Position numbers and translations under genes: made by a program. The notes below the pieces were generated by a model that saw nothing but the letters and a program-made list of their open reading frames with translations, was not told the DNA's origin and ran no database searches. From DASYRM01 sp036004405 (GTDB lineage: Bacteria > Acidobacteriota > Vicinamibacteria > Vicinamibacterales > UBA2999), in assembly GCA_036004405.1 (NCBI GenBank), contig DASYRM010000097.1, positions 1 to 35,164 on the forward strand: 35,164 bases of DNA, given 5' to 3'. Shown here piece by piece: positions 9,773 to 17,764 of the stretch (position 1 is its first letter; each line of letters opens with the position of its first letter).

Positions 9773-9815
9773 GCTGCCCCCTGTCTGGTTGGACGAGGGG
9801 CGTGCGTGGGGGGTG

Positions 9816-9830
9816 TTAAGTGACCGTTAA
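9816..9830. promoter_or_regulatory. TTAA-N7-TTAA box nearest the MacA gene
   Basis: TTAA at 9816-9819 and 9827-9830 flank GTGACCG (11-bp period). It lies 43-58 bases upstream of the MacA start on the minus strand. The spacing equals that recalled for PmrA boxes (TTAA half-sites with 11-bp period) and differs by one base from the other boxes here. It is a candidate operator of the adjacent two-component regulator. Confidence 0.42.
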
Positions 9831-9855
9831 ATCGAGGCCAAGGTCGTAAAAAGCG

Positions 9856-9890
9856 ACGGGCCCGGAGGGGAGGCACGCCTCCGAGCCCGT
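9856..9890 (-). terminator. Terminator-like hairpin in the MacA leader
   Basis: ACGGGC-C-CGGAGG (9856-9868) pairs with CCTCCG-A-GCCCGT (9878-9890): 12 pairs with one mismatch and a 9-base loop. Read on the minus strand, the stem is followed by CGC and then TTTTT (9847-9851). No minus-strand gene lies upstream, so if the MacA transcript starts beyond 9890 this would be a leader attenuator. It could also simply shield against antisense transcription. Confidence 0.42.
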
Positions 9891-9991
9891 CCGTGCACGT
9901 TGCCCGGCCGGCAGTTCCGGGCTGCGCGCAACGTCAGAGTGACAACACCTCATTGGACGCCGGGATGCCTGAGGCGGACGTGAGGCACACA

Positions 9992-10005
9992 TTAAATCCA
10001 GTTAA
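9992..10005. promoter_or_regulatory. TTAA-N6-TTAA box, middle copy
   Basis: TTAA at 9992-9995 and 10002-10005 flank ATCCAG, with the same 10-bp period as the box at 4293. It sits in the divergent gap between the MacA gene and the STAS gene and could serve either direction. Apart from these signals and the hairpin, the 344-base gap 9773-10116 shows no gene. Confidence 0.45.
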
Positions 10006-10010
10006 TCGGG

Positions 10011-10034
10011 CAGGTGGGCAGGTGGGCAGGTGAG
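10011..10034 (+). repeat. Three tandem 8-base repeats
   Basis: CAGGTGGG, CAGGTGGG and CAGGTGAG run head to tail between two TTAA boxes. They could be a slippage-prone spacer or extra binding half-sites. No function can be assigned. Confidence 0.6.
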
Positions 10035-10038
10035 CTGG

Positions 10039-10052
10039 TTAACAGGTTTTAA
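10039..10052. promoter_or_regulatory. TTAA-N6-TTAA box nearest the STAS gene
   Basis: TTAA at 10039-10042 and 10049-10052 flank CAGGTT. It is 65-78 bases before the STAS gene start and about 270 bases from the MacA start. The 10-bp period matches the boxes at 4293 and 9992, which suggests one regulator. Its position would suit control of the rightward STAS gene. Confidence 0.45.
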
Positions 10053-10116
10053 TCCCCCGATCACGCCCGCCTCAGGTGGTTCCTTCCTAATACGCACCAG
10101 AAGATTCGGGGGAGTC

Positions 10117-10473
10117 ATGGTGCAGATCGAGGAGCGCATGTCCGGGCAGGCGGCCATCCTGGCGGTGAGCGGCGACATCACGATGGGCGGCGGCAGCCGG
10201 GTGTCGGATGCCGTGCGGGCGCTCCTCAGGGACGGCCGCTACCACTTCGTCCTCGACATGACGCGGGTCCGCTACGTGGACAGCGTCGGCCTCGGGGAGC
10301 TGGTCGAGGCCTACGCCGCGGTCAAGAATCGCGGCGGCGCGCTCAAGCTCGTACACGTGGGGCGCCGGCTCCGCGACCTGCTCGTCGTCTCGCGCATGCT
10401 CACCGTCTTCGACGCCTACGACAGCGAGGACGACGCGCTGGCCAGCTTCACCCGCCACCCTCTGCCCCGATAG
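10117..10473 (+). CDS. STAS-domain anti-sigma factor antagonist
   Basis: A 118-residue single STAS domain. The phosphorylatable serine is Ser56 in YVDSVGLGEL, the site conserved in SpoIIAA-like proteins. In the family, the unphosphorylated protein sequesters a serine-kinase anti-sigma factor and so frees a sigma factor; related STAS proteins also act outside sigma control. No kinase or phosphatase partner is encoded nearby. ATG at 10117 is only two bases from GGGGGAG (10108-10114), whereas GTG at 10120 has a five-base spacing, so translation may start one codon later. It is divergent from the MacA gene, and the HD-GYP gene follows after 158 bases. Confidence 0.85.
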   Translation: MVQIEERMSGQAAILAVSGDITMGGGSRVSDAVRALLRDGRYHFVLDMTRVRYVDSVGLGELVEAYAAVKNRGGALKLVHVGRRLRDLLVVSRMLTVFDAYDSEDDALASFTRHPLPR

Positions 10474-10631
10474 GCGCGCGCCGGTTCGCGATCCCAGGGG
10501 CGGCCCCCCGCAACTGCGTCAGGGTGTCTGCCGATAACCAGCGTGGGGTCCGTGCCCTGCCGCTGCGCATTGCGGCGAACGGGTGCACGAGCCTGCGCGC
10601 TTTGGCGCCTGATCGAGTGGACGGGTTGGGG

Positions 10632-12575
10632 ATGGACGAAACCGCACAGAACACGAGCTCGCGCCGCGCGACGCCGCTGGTCGACGCCATCATCTGCGCA
10701 GGCGTGGCGATTGGGGCGTTCTCCGCGTGGCACCTGGCCACCCATCCGGTCTCGTACGCACTGATCGCGCTGCTCACCTTGACCGCCTTCGCCGGATGGC
10801 TCTCGCTGCGCGTCCCGGAGATGGAGATCACCTTCTCCATCTCGGATACCTTCAGCACCGCGGCAGCGCTCGTCATCGGGCCGGCGGCGGGCGCCTTCAC
10901 GGCGGCGCTCGACGGGCTGATGCTGTCGTTCCGCATGCAGCGCTCCAATCGCACCGTGCGGCGGGTGCTCTTCAACACGGCCGCTCCGGCCGTGGGCATC
11001 TGGACGGCGTCGCAGGCGTTCTTCGCCGTGGCGGGTCCGGACGTGCTCATCGACGGGCCGCTGCGGGTGCCGCGGCTCTTCGCGCTGCTCCTGCTCTTCA
11101 GTGTCCTGAACTTCGGCATCAGCACCGGCCTCGTCGCCGCGGCCGTGGGGCTCGACGCGCGCAAGTCGCCGATCGCCATCTGGAAGGAGCATTTCCTCGG
11201 ACTCTGGCTCACGTATCTGGGCGCCACCTTTGCGTCGATGCTGATGCTGGTGCTCTCGCACGACTGGCACGGCCGGCCGATGCACCCGCTCGAGGTTCTG
11301 CTGCTCATCATGCCGCTGCCCGTGATTCTCTACGTCACCTTCATGCACGCCGTTGGGCGCGCGCAGGATCAGATCGAGCATCTGGGCGGCATGAACCAGG
11401 TCTATGTGGCCACCATCGAGGCGCTGGCCCAGACCATCGACGCCAAGGATCAGGTGACGCACGACCACATCCGGCGGGTGCAGGACAACTCGGTGCGGCT
11501 GGCGCGCGCGCTCGGCGTCGCCGACGACGGCGAGATCCAGGCGCTCAAGGCGGCGTCGCTGCTGCACGACGTCGGCAAGATCAGCGTGCCCGAGCACATT
11601 CTCAACAAGCCGGGACGCCTCACGCCGTCGGAGCTCGAGATCATGCGCCGCCACGCCCCGGTCGGCGCCGACATCCTCTCGGTGATCGGTTTCCCGTATC
11701 CGGTCGTGCCGATCGTGCGGCACCACCACGAGAACTGGGACGGCACCGGCTATCCCGACGGCCTGGCGGGCGAGGCCATTCCCATCGGCGCGCGCATCCT
11801 GATGGTCGTGGACTGCTTCGATGCGCTGACGTCCGATCGTCCCTATCGCCCGCGGTTCGAAACGGCGGCCGCGCTGCAGGTGCTGATCGATCGCAAGGGC
11901 ACCATGTACGACCCGCTGGTCGTGGACGGCTTTCTGGCGTTGCACGAGGCCGGCCTCAACGAAGTGCCGCCGCCGGGGCGCGCGCCGGTCGCCGACCCGC
12001 ACGCCACGCCGGTCGTCGAAGCGCCGGTCGAGCAGGACCTCACGCCGCGCGATCTGGCCGCGTTCTACACGCTCGGCCGCGAGCTCGCGGTGCCGGGTGG
12101 CGTGTCGCACGTCGGCGAGGCGGTGTGGAACACGCTGCGCGCGGAACTCGGGGCCGCGTCCTGCGTGTTGTTCGTCTACGACGAGAGCGGCGACTCGCTG
12201 GCACCCGCCTTCCGGGGTGGTGTGGAAACGGTGCCGCCCGACGCGCGGATTCCGCTCGGCGATCGTCTCAGCGGCTGGGTGGCGGCGACGCGCACGCCGA
12301 TCGTCAACTCGGACGCGCGTCTCGACGTCGATCCCGTGTTGCGGGATCTGAGCCCGCTGCTGAGCGCGCTGGCCGTCCCGATCGCCACCGGCGAACAGCT
12401 CGGTGGCGTCCTTGCGTTCTATTCGGAGCGGCAGGGCGCCTTCACGCCCGTGCACCAGCGGATGGCGGAAGCGGTGGCGGCGCTCGTCGCCGTGCGCGTC
12501 TGCGCCGCGCGGACCGAGCTCGTCGCGGTGCCCGCCGGTGTGCCTCGAAACAGCGCACACGTGTCCCGCGCGTGA
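10632..12575 (+). CDS. Membrane HD-GYP c-di-GMP phosphodiesterase with GAF domain
   Basis: A 647-residue protein. Residues about 15-245 contain seven or eight hydrophobic segments, forming a membrane sensor. An HD-GYP domain follows (about 255-460), with LLHDVGK (His312, Asp313), RHHHENWDGTGYP (Gly373-Tyr374-Pro375) and DCFDALTSDRPYR, so the metal-binding and signature residues are intact. A GAF domain occupies about 490-640. The expected reaction is hydrolysis of c-di-GMP to pGpG or GMP. I chose ATG at 10632, just before DETAQN, because the earlier part of the frame (from 10524) looks non-coding; no strong ribosome-binding site is seen for either. It is the only c-di-GMP enzyme in the window, although a Wsp-like operon follows 2 kb downstream. 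Confidence 0.88.
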   Translation: MDETAQNTSSRRATPLVDAIICAGVAIGAFSAWHLATHPVSYALIALLTLTAFAGWLSLRVPEMEITFSISDTFSTAAALVIGPAAGAFTAALDGLMLSFRMQRSNRTVRRVLFNTAAPAVGIWTASQAFFAVAGPDVLIDGPLRVPRLFALLLLFSVLNFGISTGLVAAAVGLDARKSPIAIWKEHFLGLWLTYLGATFASMLMLVLSHDWHGRPMHPLEVLLLIMPLPVILYVTFMHAVGRAQDQIEHLGGMNQVYVATIEALAQTIDAKDQVTHDHIRRVQDNSVRLARALGVADDGEIQALKAASLLHDVGKISVPEHILNKPGRLTPSELEIMRRHAPVGADILSVIGFPYPVVPIVRHHHENWDGTGYPDGLAGEAIPIGARILMVVDCFDALTSDRPYRPRFETAAALQVLIDRKGTMYDPLVVDGFLALHEAGLNEVPPPGRAPVADPHATPVVEAPVEQDLTPRDLAAFYTLGRELAVPGGVSHVGEAVWNTLRAELGAASCVLFVYDESGDSLAPAFRGGVETVPPDARIPLGDRLSGWVAATRTPIVNSDARLDVDPVLRDLSPLLSALAVPIATGEQLGGVLAFYSERQGAFTPVHQRMAEAVAALVAVRVCAARTELVAVPAGVPRNSAHVSRA

Positions 12576-12705
12576 ACACGGCCGCAACTCCCGCGCAGTC
12601 AAGCACTCCGAGCCACCACGCACACCGCTGCGCAGGACCGCGTGTCGCGTCCCGGCACACGCGACGGGAATCGTGATCCGTCACACCGAACCGTAACTGC
12701 CTGAC

Positions 12706-12721
12706 CGCGAACTACTTCGCG
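12706..12721. other. Small hairpin downstream of the HD-GYP gene
   Basis: CGCGAA, CTAC, TTCGCG form a perfect 6-bp stem in the 198-base gap between the HD-GYP and protease genes. There is no T-run after it. I see nothing else recognisable in this gap: no riboswitch consensus and no small gene. Confidence 0.3.
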
Positions 12722-12773
12722 ATCCCAGCCAGGCCGCCGGGATATGGCCGGGCTATTGCGCTATGACTCGTCG

Positions 12774-14663
12774 ATGAAACTGCGTGTTCACCGTTCCAAG
12801 TGGGTTCACGGAGTGCTGGCAACGGCACTCACGCTGCTGGTGGTTGCCGACAATCGCACGCACGCCCAGGGTCTCAAGGTTGCCCAGCATCTGCAGAAGC
12901 TGGATGGGCTGTTGCGGTTGGACGTCGACCAGCAGGCGGGCGGTGCCCGGCGCGTGTTGATCCGCACGACGGACAAGGAAGCGCTGAAGCAGTTGCTGGC
13001 CTCACAGGGTCACGAGCTGCTGACCGACCTCGAGGGAGACGACACGCTGAGCGTGGTCGTGCCCGCCGAGGCGCTGGAAGGGCTGGCCAAGTCCACCAAG
13101 GTCGTCGGCATCTCCGCCGACGCCGTCGTGCGCCCGACCGACCTGCTCGGCGGCCTGCTCGGGACGGTGACCAAAGTCCTGACCGGCACGGTGAGTACCC
13201 TGCTCGACACCGTGAGCAACGTGCTCGACCCGGCGCTCGACGATCCGAGCGCGGGTGAGCCGGTGCCGCCGGCGGTGCTGCGGGCCACGCTCGGCCTGCA
13301 GGACTCATGGACCGGCAAGGGCGTCACCGTGGCCGTGATCGATTCCGGCCTCGAGATGTCCAGCGAATTCCAGGGACGCGTGAAGGCGTTCTACGACTTC
13401 ACCAACGGCCAGACGAAGTCCACCTCGCCCTTCGACGACTACGGCCACGGCACGCACGTGGCGGGCACGATTGCCGGCAACGGCGCGCTCTCCTACAACA
13501 AGGCCTATCACGGGCTGGCGCCGAACGTGCAGCTGGTGGTGCTCAAGGTGCTCGACGGCTCCGGCGCCGGCTATACCAGCGACGTCGTCCGCGCCGTCGA
13601 CTTTGCGGTGGCGAACAAGAGCAAGTTCGGCATCGACGTCATCAACCTTTCGCTCGGCCACCCGATCTACGAGCCGTCCTCGACCGATCCGCTGGTGCAG
13701 GCCGTGGAGCGGGCGTCGAAGGCCGGCATCATCGTGTTGGCCGCCGCCGGCAACAACGGCCTCAACCCGACGACGGGGCTGCCCGGGTATGCGGGCATCA
13801 ACTCGCCCGGCAACGCGCCGTCGGCCATCACCGTGGGCGCGGTGTCCACCAGCAACACCGTCACGCGCAATGACGACCGCATCCCGGACTACAGCTCGTC
13901 GGGCCCCACGTGGTACGACGCGATGGTGAAGCCGGACCTGCTGGCGCCGGGCCACCGCATCATCGCGGTGGGCGCAAAGAAGAGCAGCATCTACCAGGAC
14001 TATCCGAACCTGCGCGCCGCCGACACCGACTACATCCGCCTGAGCGGTACGAGCATGGCCACGGCGGTCGGGTCTGGCGTGGTGGCGCTGATGATCGAGG
14101 GCCATCGCGCGGCGCATCCGTACACGCCGGCGATGACGCCCAACGCGGTGAAGGCCATGCTGCAGTACTCGGCCTTCGACGTCCGCAACGACCTCGGCAT
14201 CGAGTACGACCCGCTGCGCGAGGGTGCCGGCGCGATGAACGGCGCCGGGGCCGTCGCGCTCGCGCGCGCGGTCGACACCACCGCGGGGACCGGCAGCTAC
14301 TGGCTGCAGCCGCAGCCGGTGCCGTGGACGTCGATCGGCGGCGAGAACGTCTCGTGGTCGCAGGCGGTCATCTGGGGCAACGCGGTCATCTGGGGCAGCG
14401 GCACGCTGCCGACCAGCCAGACGGCCTGGGGCAACGCCGTCATCTGGGGCTCGACCAGCAACTGGGCCAACGCCAACGCGGTGATCTGGGGCAGCAACGT
14501 GGTGTGGACCGATCCCCAGTCGTGGGGCACCGCGGTCATCTGGGGCTCCAGTTCCATCGGCACCACCGACGGCACCGCCGTCATCTGGGGCAGCACCGGC
14601 GGCATGACCGCGCAGAACACCGCCTGGAAGGACATCGAGCCGACCAGCACGGGCGCGCAGTAG
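12774..14663 (+). CDS. Secreted subtilisin-like (S8) protease with AVIWG-repeat tail
   Basis: A 629-residue preproprotease. A signal peptide spans about residues 1-31 (VLATALTLLVVA, ending THA-Q). An I9-like propeptide covers about 45-120, then comes an unusual hydrophobic Leu/Thr/Val-rich linker (about 121-155). The catalytic domain has Asp190 in AVIDSGL, His225 in YGHGTHVAGT, oxyanion Asn327 in AAAGNNG and Ser427 in LSGTSMAT, so it should be active. The last 95 residues hold six copies of AVIWG in a Trp/Gly-rich tail. ATG at 12774 gives a normal signal peptide; ATG at 12744 would add ten residues, and neither has a clear ribosome-binding site. The gene stands alone and ends before a strong hairpin. 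The tail may aid secretion, surface attachment or substrate binding. Confidence 0.92.
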   Translation: MKLRVHRSKWVHGVLATALTLLVVADNRTHAQGLKVAQHLQKLDGLLRLDVDQQAGGARRVLIRTTDKEALKQLLASQGHELLTDLEGDDTLSVVVPAEALEGLAKSTKVVGISADAVVRPTDLLGGLLGTVTKVLTGTVSTLLDTVSNVLDPALDDPSAGEPVPPAVLRATLGLQDSWTGKGVTVAVIDSGLEMSSEFQGRVKAFYDFTNGQTKSTSPFDDYGHGTHVAGTIAGNGALSYNKAYHGLAPNVQLVVLKVLDGSGAGYTSDVVRAVDFAVANKSKFGIDVINLSLGHPIYEPSSTDPLVQAVERASKAGIIVLAAAGNNGLNPTTGLPGYAGINSPGNAPSAITVGAVSTSNTVTRNDDRIPDYSSSGPTWYDAMVKPDLLAPGHRIIAVGAKKSSIYQDYPNLRAADTDYIRLSGTSMATAVGSGVVALMIEGHRAAHPYTPAMTPNAVKAMLQYSAFDVRNDLGIEYDPLREGAGAMNGAGAVALARAVDTTAGTGSYWLQPQPVPWTSIGGENVSWSQAVIWGNAVIWGSGTLPTSQTAWGNAVIWGSTSNWANANAVIWGSNVVWTDPQSWGTAVIWGSSSIGTTDGTAVIWGSTGGMTAQNTAWKDIEPTSTGAQ

Positions 14664-14721
14664 GGTCAGGCAGGGCGGGTGGGGAGTTAATTTCCGTCCG
14701 CCCCTCCCTCGGACAGGGCCC

Positions 14722-14755
14722 AGGGGCGTGCCGGTGGTGAGCCGGCACGCCCCCT
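14722..14755 (+). terminator. Strong hairpin after the protease gene
   Basis: GGGGCGTGCCGG pairs with CCGGCACGCCCC around a 7-base loop (TGGTGAG), starting 59 bases after the protease stop. There is no T-run behind it (CTCTCACG), so it may act with Rho or as a 3'-end stabiliser. It separates the protease from the Wsp-like operon. The gap 14664-14839 holds nothing else that I recognise. Confidence 0.6.
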
Positions 14756-14839
14756 CTCACGTCTGCACGGCACGACCCCGCCGCGCGCGCTCGTCTTGCC
14801 TCCAGCTCTGACGGGTTCGGCCGATTAATTCAGCCAGTC

Positions 14840-15655
14840 ATGGCCAGTTCGCAGCAGCCCACGACGGCGGCGCCACGCGCACCACGCGCCCACGCGCCGA
14901 TCCTCTTGATCGACGACCAGCGGTTCGTCGGGCTGGCGCTCGCGCGGCTGCTCGATGGCGAACCCGGCTTCGAACTTCACTGCTGCGACCGCGGTTCCGA
15001 GGCGGAAGCCGTCGCCGATCGCGTCAAGCCCGCGCTCATCCTGCAGGACCTCGTGATGCCGGACGTGGACGGCCTGGCCCTCGTGCGCGCGTTTCGCGGC
15101 CGGGTGCCCACGGCGCACACGCCAATCATCGTGCTGTCGGGCAACGACGACGAGGGCACGCGTGCGCGGGCGCTCGCGGCGGGTGCCGACGACTATCTCG
15201 TGAAGCTGCCCACGAAGGACGTGCTGCTCGCGTGCCTCGATCGTCACCTCTCGGCGCGCGAGGGCGAGGCGACGCCGTCGCAGCCCGAGGGGCGTGAGCC
15301 CGGCGGCGACGAAGCGCTCGACGGCGAATTCCTCGCGGCCTACCGCGAAGACGGTGCCGACGATCCCGACGAGACGCTGCGCGAGCTCCTCGACGTGTTC
15401 TTCCGCGATGCGGAGCGGCTGCTGGACGACCTTCGCCGCGCGGCGGCCGCCGGCTTTGGGGCGGCGGTGCCGCGCATCGCGCACGCGTTCAAAGGCTGCG
15501 CACTCGCCGCGGGCGCCCGGGCGCTCGCGGCCGTGTGCGCCCAGATTGAAACCGGAACTCTCAGCGCCGCCGACGGCGTGGCGCGGCTCGAGGTGGAGCT
15601 CGCGCGCGTCAAGGATGCGGCGGCTCGTGTGGTGAGGCAGCGATGCGGAATCTGA
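14840..15655 (+). CDS. WspR-like receiver fused to an Hpt domain
   Basis: A 271-residue protein. The receiver (about residues 18-140) has IDD, phospho-acceptor Asp70 in ILQDLVMPDVDG, PIIVLS and Lys122 in DYLVKLP; these words are what I recall of the WspR receiver (ILQDLVMP, PIIVLS, DYLVKLP). In place of the GGDEF output domain of WspR there is an Hpt domain (about 160-265) with His215 in IAHAFKGCALAAGA. The expected role is to take phosphate from the CheA-like kinase of this operon on Asp70 and either pass phosphate through His215 to another receiver or return it. It is the first gene of the chemosensory operon, and its end overlaps the MCP gene by 13 bases. No clear ribosome-binding site precedes ATG 14840. 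Confidence 0.82.
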   Translation: MASSQQPTTAAPRAPRAHAPILLIDDQRFVGLALARLLDGEPGFELHCCDRGSEAEAVADRVKPALILQDLVMPDVDGLALVRAFRGRVPTAHTPIIVLSGNDDEGTRARALAAGADDYLVKLPTKDVLLACLDRHLSAREGEATPSQPEGREPGGDEALDGEFLAAYREDGADDPDETLRELLDVFFRDAERLLDDLRRAAAAGFGAAVPRIAHAFKGCALAAGARALAAVCAQIETGTLSAADGVARLEVELARVKDAAARVVRQRCGI

Positions 15656-17763
15656 AAGTGTGGCAGAAGCTGGCGCTGATGGGGGTCATCTTCCTGATCC
15701 CCTTTGCGCTCGTCACGATGAAGATGGTGTCGGCGATCGACACCCTCGGCGTCGATTTCGCGGCCCAGGAGCTGCGGGGGCTCGAGTTCACACGGCCGGC
15801 GCTGGCGCTCGTCAAGGACCTGCAGCAGCACCGCGACGTGGCCAGTCTCGTCCTCAACGGCGAGGCCGGCTATCGCGGCCGCCTCGACAGCGTTCGTGCA
15901 GACGTCGAAAAGGACCTGACGGCGATCGACGAGCTCGACCGGCGACTGGGAGACATGCTCCGCACGGCCGCCCGCTGGAAGGCGATACGGACCGCCTGCA
16001 CGGATCTGTTGTCGAAGGGAGCAGGGCTGTCGCCCGACGAGAGCTTTGCGCGCCACTCGCGGCTGACGGCGGACGTGATCGCGCTCGTGGGCGAAGTGGG
16101 CCGCGCGTCGAACCTCACGCTGGATCCCGACGCCGCGCGGGCGCACCTGGTTACCGTGCTCGTCGCCAGCGGACCCGAGCTCGCCGAGCTGCTGGCCCGT
16201 GCCCGCGGCGTCGGTGCCGGCATGGCGGCCAGCCAGGCGCGCCGCCCCGATCAGATCGAGCAGCTCACTCGCCAGTCGATTCTCATGGAGTCGGTGGGTG
16301 CCAAGCTCGACGCGTCGATGGCGGCCGCCCTCGAACTGACGCCAGGGCTCAAAGCCGCGCTCGAAGCCAGCGCGATGGCGAGCAGCGACGCCGTGATCGA
16401 CGCCCAGGGTGAAATCGTCAAGCTGACCGGGCGCGCGTCGGGGCAGACGACACCCGATGCCTACTTCTCGGCTATGAGCCGAGGCATCGAGGCGATCGAC
16501 GGCCTCGAGCACAAGCTGGAAGGGTCGCTGCAGACGCTGCTGACCGCGCGCGTGGCGAGCCTCCGTCAGGAAGTGCGCGAGACGCTGGCGTGGGCCCTCG
16601 TCGGCCTGCTGGTGGTGTCGCTCTTCGGCCTCTACGTCCTGCGCGACGTCACGGTGACGCTGCGCGACGTCGTCACCGTGGCCAACCACATCGCTGCCGG
16701 CGACCTCTCGGTGCGGGTGCAGGCGCGGGAACGGCGCGACGAGCTCGGCGTGCTCGGGCGGTCGTTCGATCAGATGGTCGCCTCCTTCAAGGACATGGTC
16801 GGGGCGGCGGAGCGGATCGCGGCCGGCGACCTGGCCGTCACCGTGACGCCGCGCAGCGAGCGCGACGCGCTCGGCCACGCGCTCTCGAACATGGCCGGCC
16901 GTCTCTCCGGCCTGCTCTCGGACGTGCACCGGTCGGGCATCCAGGTGAACACGTCGGTCAACGAGATCGCCGCGTCGGCGCGCGAGCAGGAAGCCACCGC
17001 CACCGAAGTGGCGGCGGCCACCACGGAAATCGCCGCGACCTCCCGCGAGATCGCCGCCACGTCGCAGGAGCTCGTCCGCACGATGAGCGAGGTGTTCTCG
17101 GCGGCCGAGGAGTCGGCCACCCTGGCCGGGCAGGGGCAGGCGGGGCTGACCCGCATGGAAGCCACCATGCGGCAGGTCATGGACGCTTCCAGCTCGATCA
17201 ACAACAAGCTCGCCGTGCTCAACGAGAAGGCCGGCAACATCAACCACGTCGTGACCACCATCACCAAGGTGGCGGATCAGACGAACCTGCTGTCGCTCAA
17301 CGCGGCCATCGAGGCGGAGAAGGCCGGCGAGTACGGCCGCGGCTTTGCCGTGGTCGCGACCGAGATCCGCCGCCTCGCAGATCAAACGGCCGTGGCGACC
17401 TACGACATCGACCGCATGGTCAAGGAGATCCAGTCGGCGGTCGCTGCCGGCGTGATGGGGATGGACAAGTTCTCCGACGAGGTGCGCCGCGGCATGCACG
17501 AGATCGAGGCGGTGAGCGGCCAGCTCACCCAGATCATCCATCAGGTGCAGGCGCTGGCGCCGCGCTGCGAAGCGGTCAGCGACGGTATGCAGGCGCAGGC
17601 GACCGGTGCCGGGCAGATCACCGAAGCGCTGGCGCAGCTGAGCGACGCGGCGCAGCAGACGATTCAGTCGCTGCGTCAGTCCACGGTCGCCATCGACGGG
17701 CTGAACCAGGCGGCGACCAACATGCACGGCGGCGTCTCGCGCTTCAAGCTCGCTGCCGCGTGA
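15643..17763 (+). CDS. WspA-like methyl-accepting chemotaxis protein
   Basis: A 706-residue receptor. The first membrane helix is at about residues 10-30, a mostly helical periplasmic sensor covers 35-305, and the second helix is at about 308-332 (WALVGLLVVSLFGLYVL). Two HAMP-like segments follow, each with AAGDL, then a cytoplasmic signalling hairpin whose tip reads VADQTNLLSLNAAIEAEKAG followed by EYGRGFAVVATEIRRLADQ. The EKAGEYGRGF wording and the later SAVAAGVMGMDKF are what I recall of WspA rather than of flagellar receptors. There is no C-terminal CheR-tethering pentapeptide. WspA in Pseudomonas responds to surface contact or envelope stress; the same role is inferred. The start overlaps the upstream gene by 13 bases and CheW follows after one base. 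Confidence 0.88.
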   Translation: MRNLKVWQKLALMGVIFLIPFALVTMKMVSAIDTLGVDFAAQELRGLEFTRPALALVKDLQQHRDVASLVLNGEAGYRGRLDSVRADVEKDLTAIDELDRRLGDMLRTAARWKAIRTACTDLLSKGAGLSPDESFARHSRLTADVIALVGEVGRASNLTLDPDAARAHLVTVLVASGPELAELLARARGVGAGMAASQARRPDQIEQLTRQSILMESVGAKLDASMAAALELTPGLKAALEASAMASSDAVIDAQGEIVKLTGRASGQTTPDAYFSAMSRGIEAIDGLEHKLEGSLQTLLTARVASLRQEVRETLAWALVGLLVVSLFGLYVLRDVTVTLRDVVTVANHIAAGDLSVRVQARERRDELGVLGRSFDQMVASFKDMVGAAERIAAGDLAVTVTPRSERDALGHALSNMAGRLSGLLSDVHRSGIQVNTSVNEIAASAREQEATATEVAAATTEIAATSREIAATSQELVRTMSEVFSAAEESATLAGQGQAGLTRMEATMRQVMDASSSINNKLAVLNEKAGNINHVVTTITKVADQTNLLSLNAAIEAEKAGEYGRGFAVVATEIRRLADQTAVATYDIDRMVKEIQSAVAAGVMGMDKFSDEVRRGMHEIEAVSGQLTQIIHQVQALAPRCEAVSDGMQAQATGAGQITEALAQLSDAAQQTIQSLRQSTVAIDGLNQAATNMHGGVSRFKLAAA

Positions 17764-17764
17764 C

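Noticed and set aside
10416..12623. 735-codon minus-strand open frame opposite the HD-GYP gene.
   Set aside because: Low-complexity Arg/Glu/His-rich translation without domains; the plus-strand HD-GYP motifs are intact.
12576..12773. Possible c-di-GMP riboswitch before the protease gene, given the nearby HD-GYP gene.
   Set aside because: The conserved core elements of GEMM-type riboswitches could not be found; only a small hairpin is visible.
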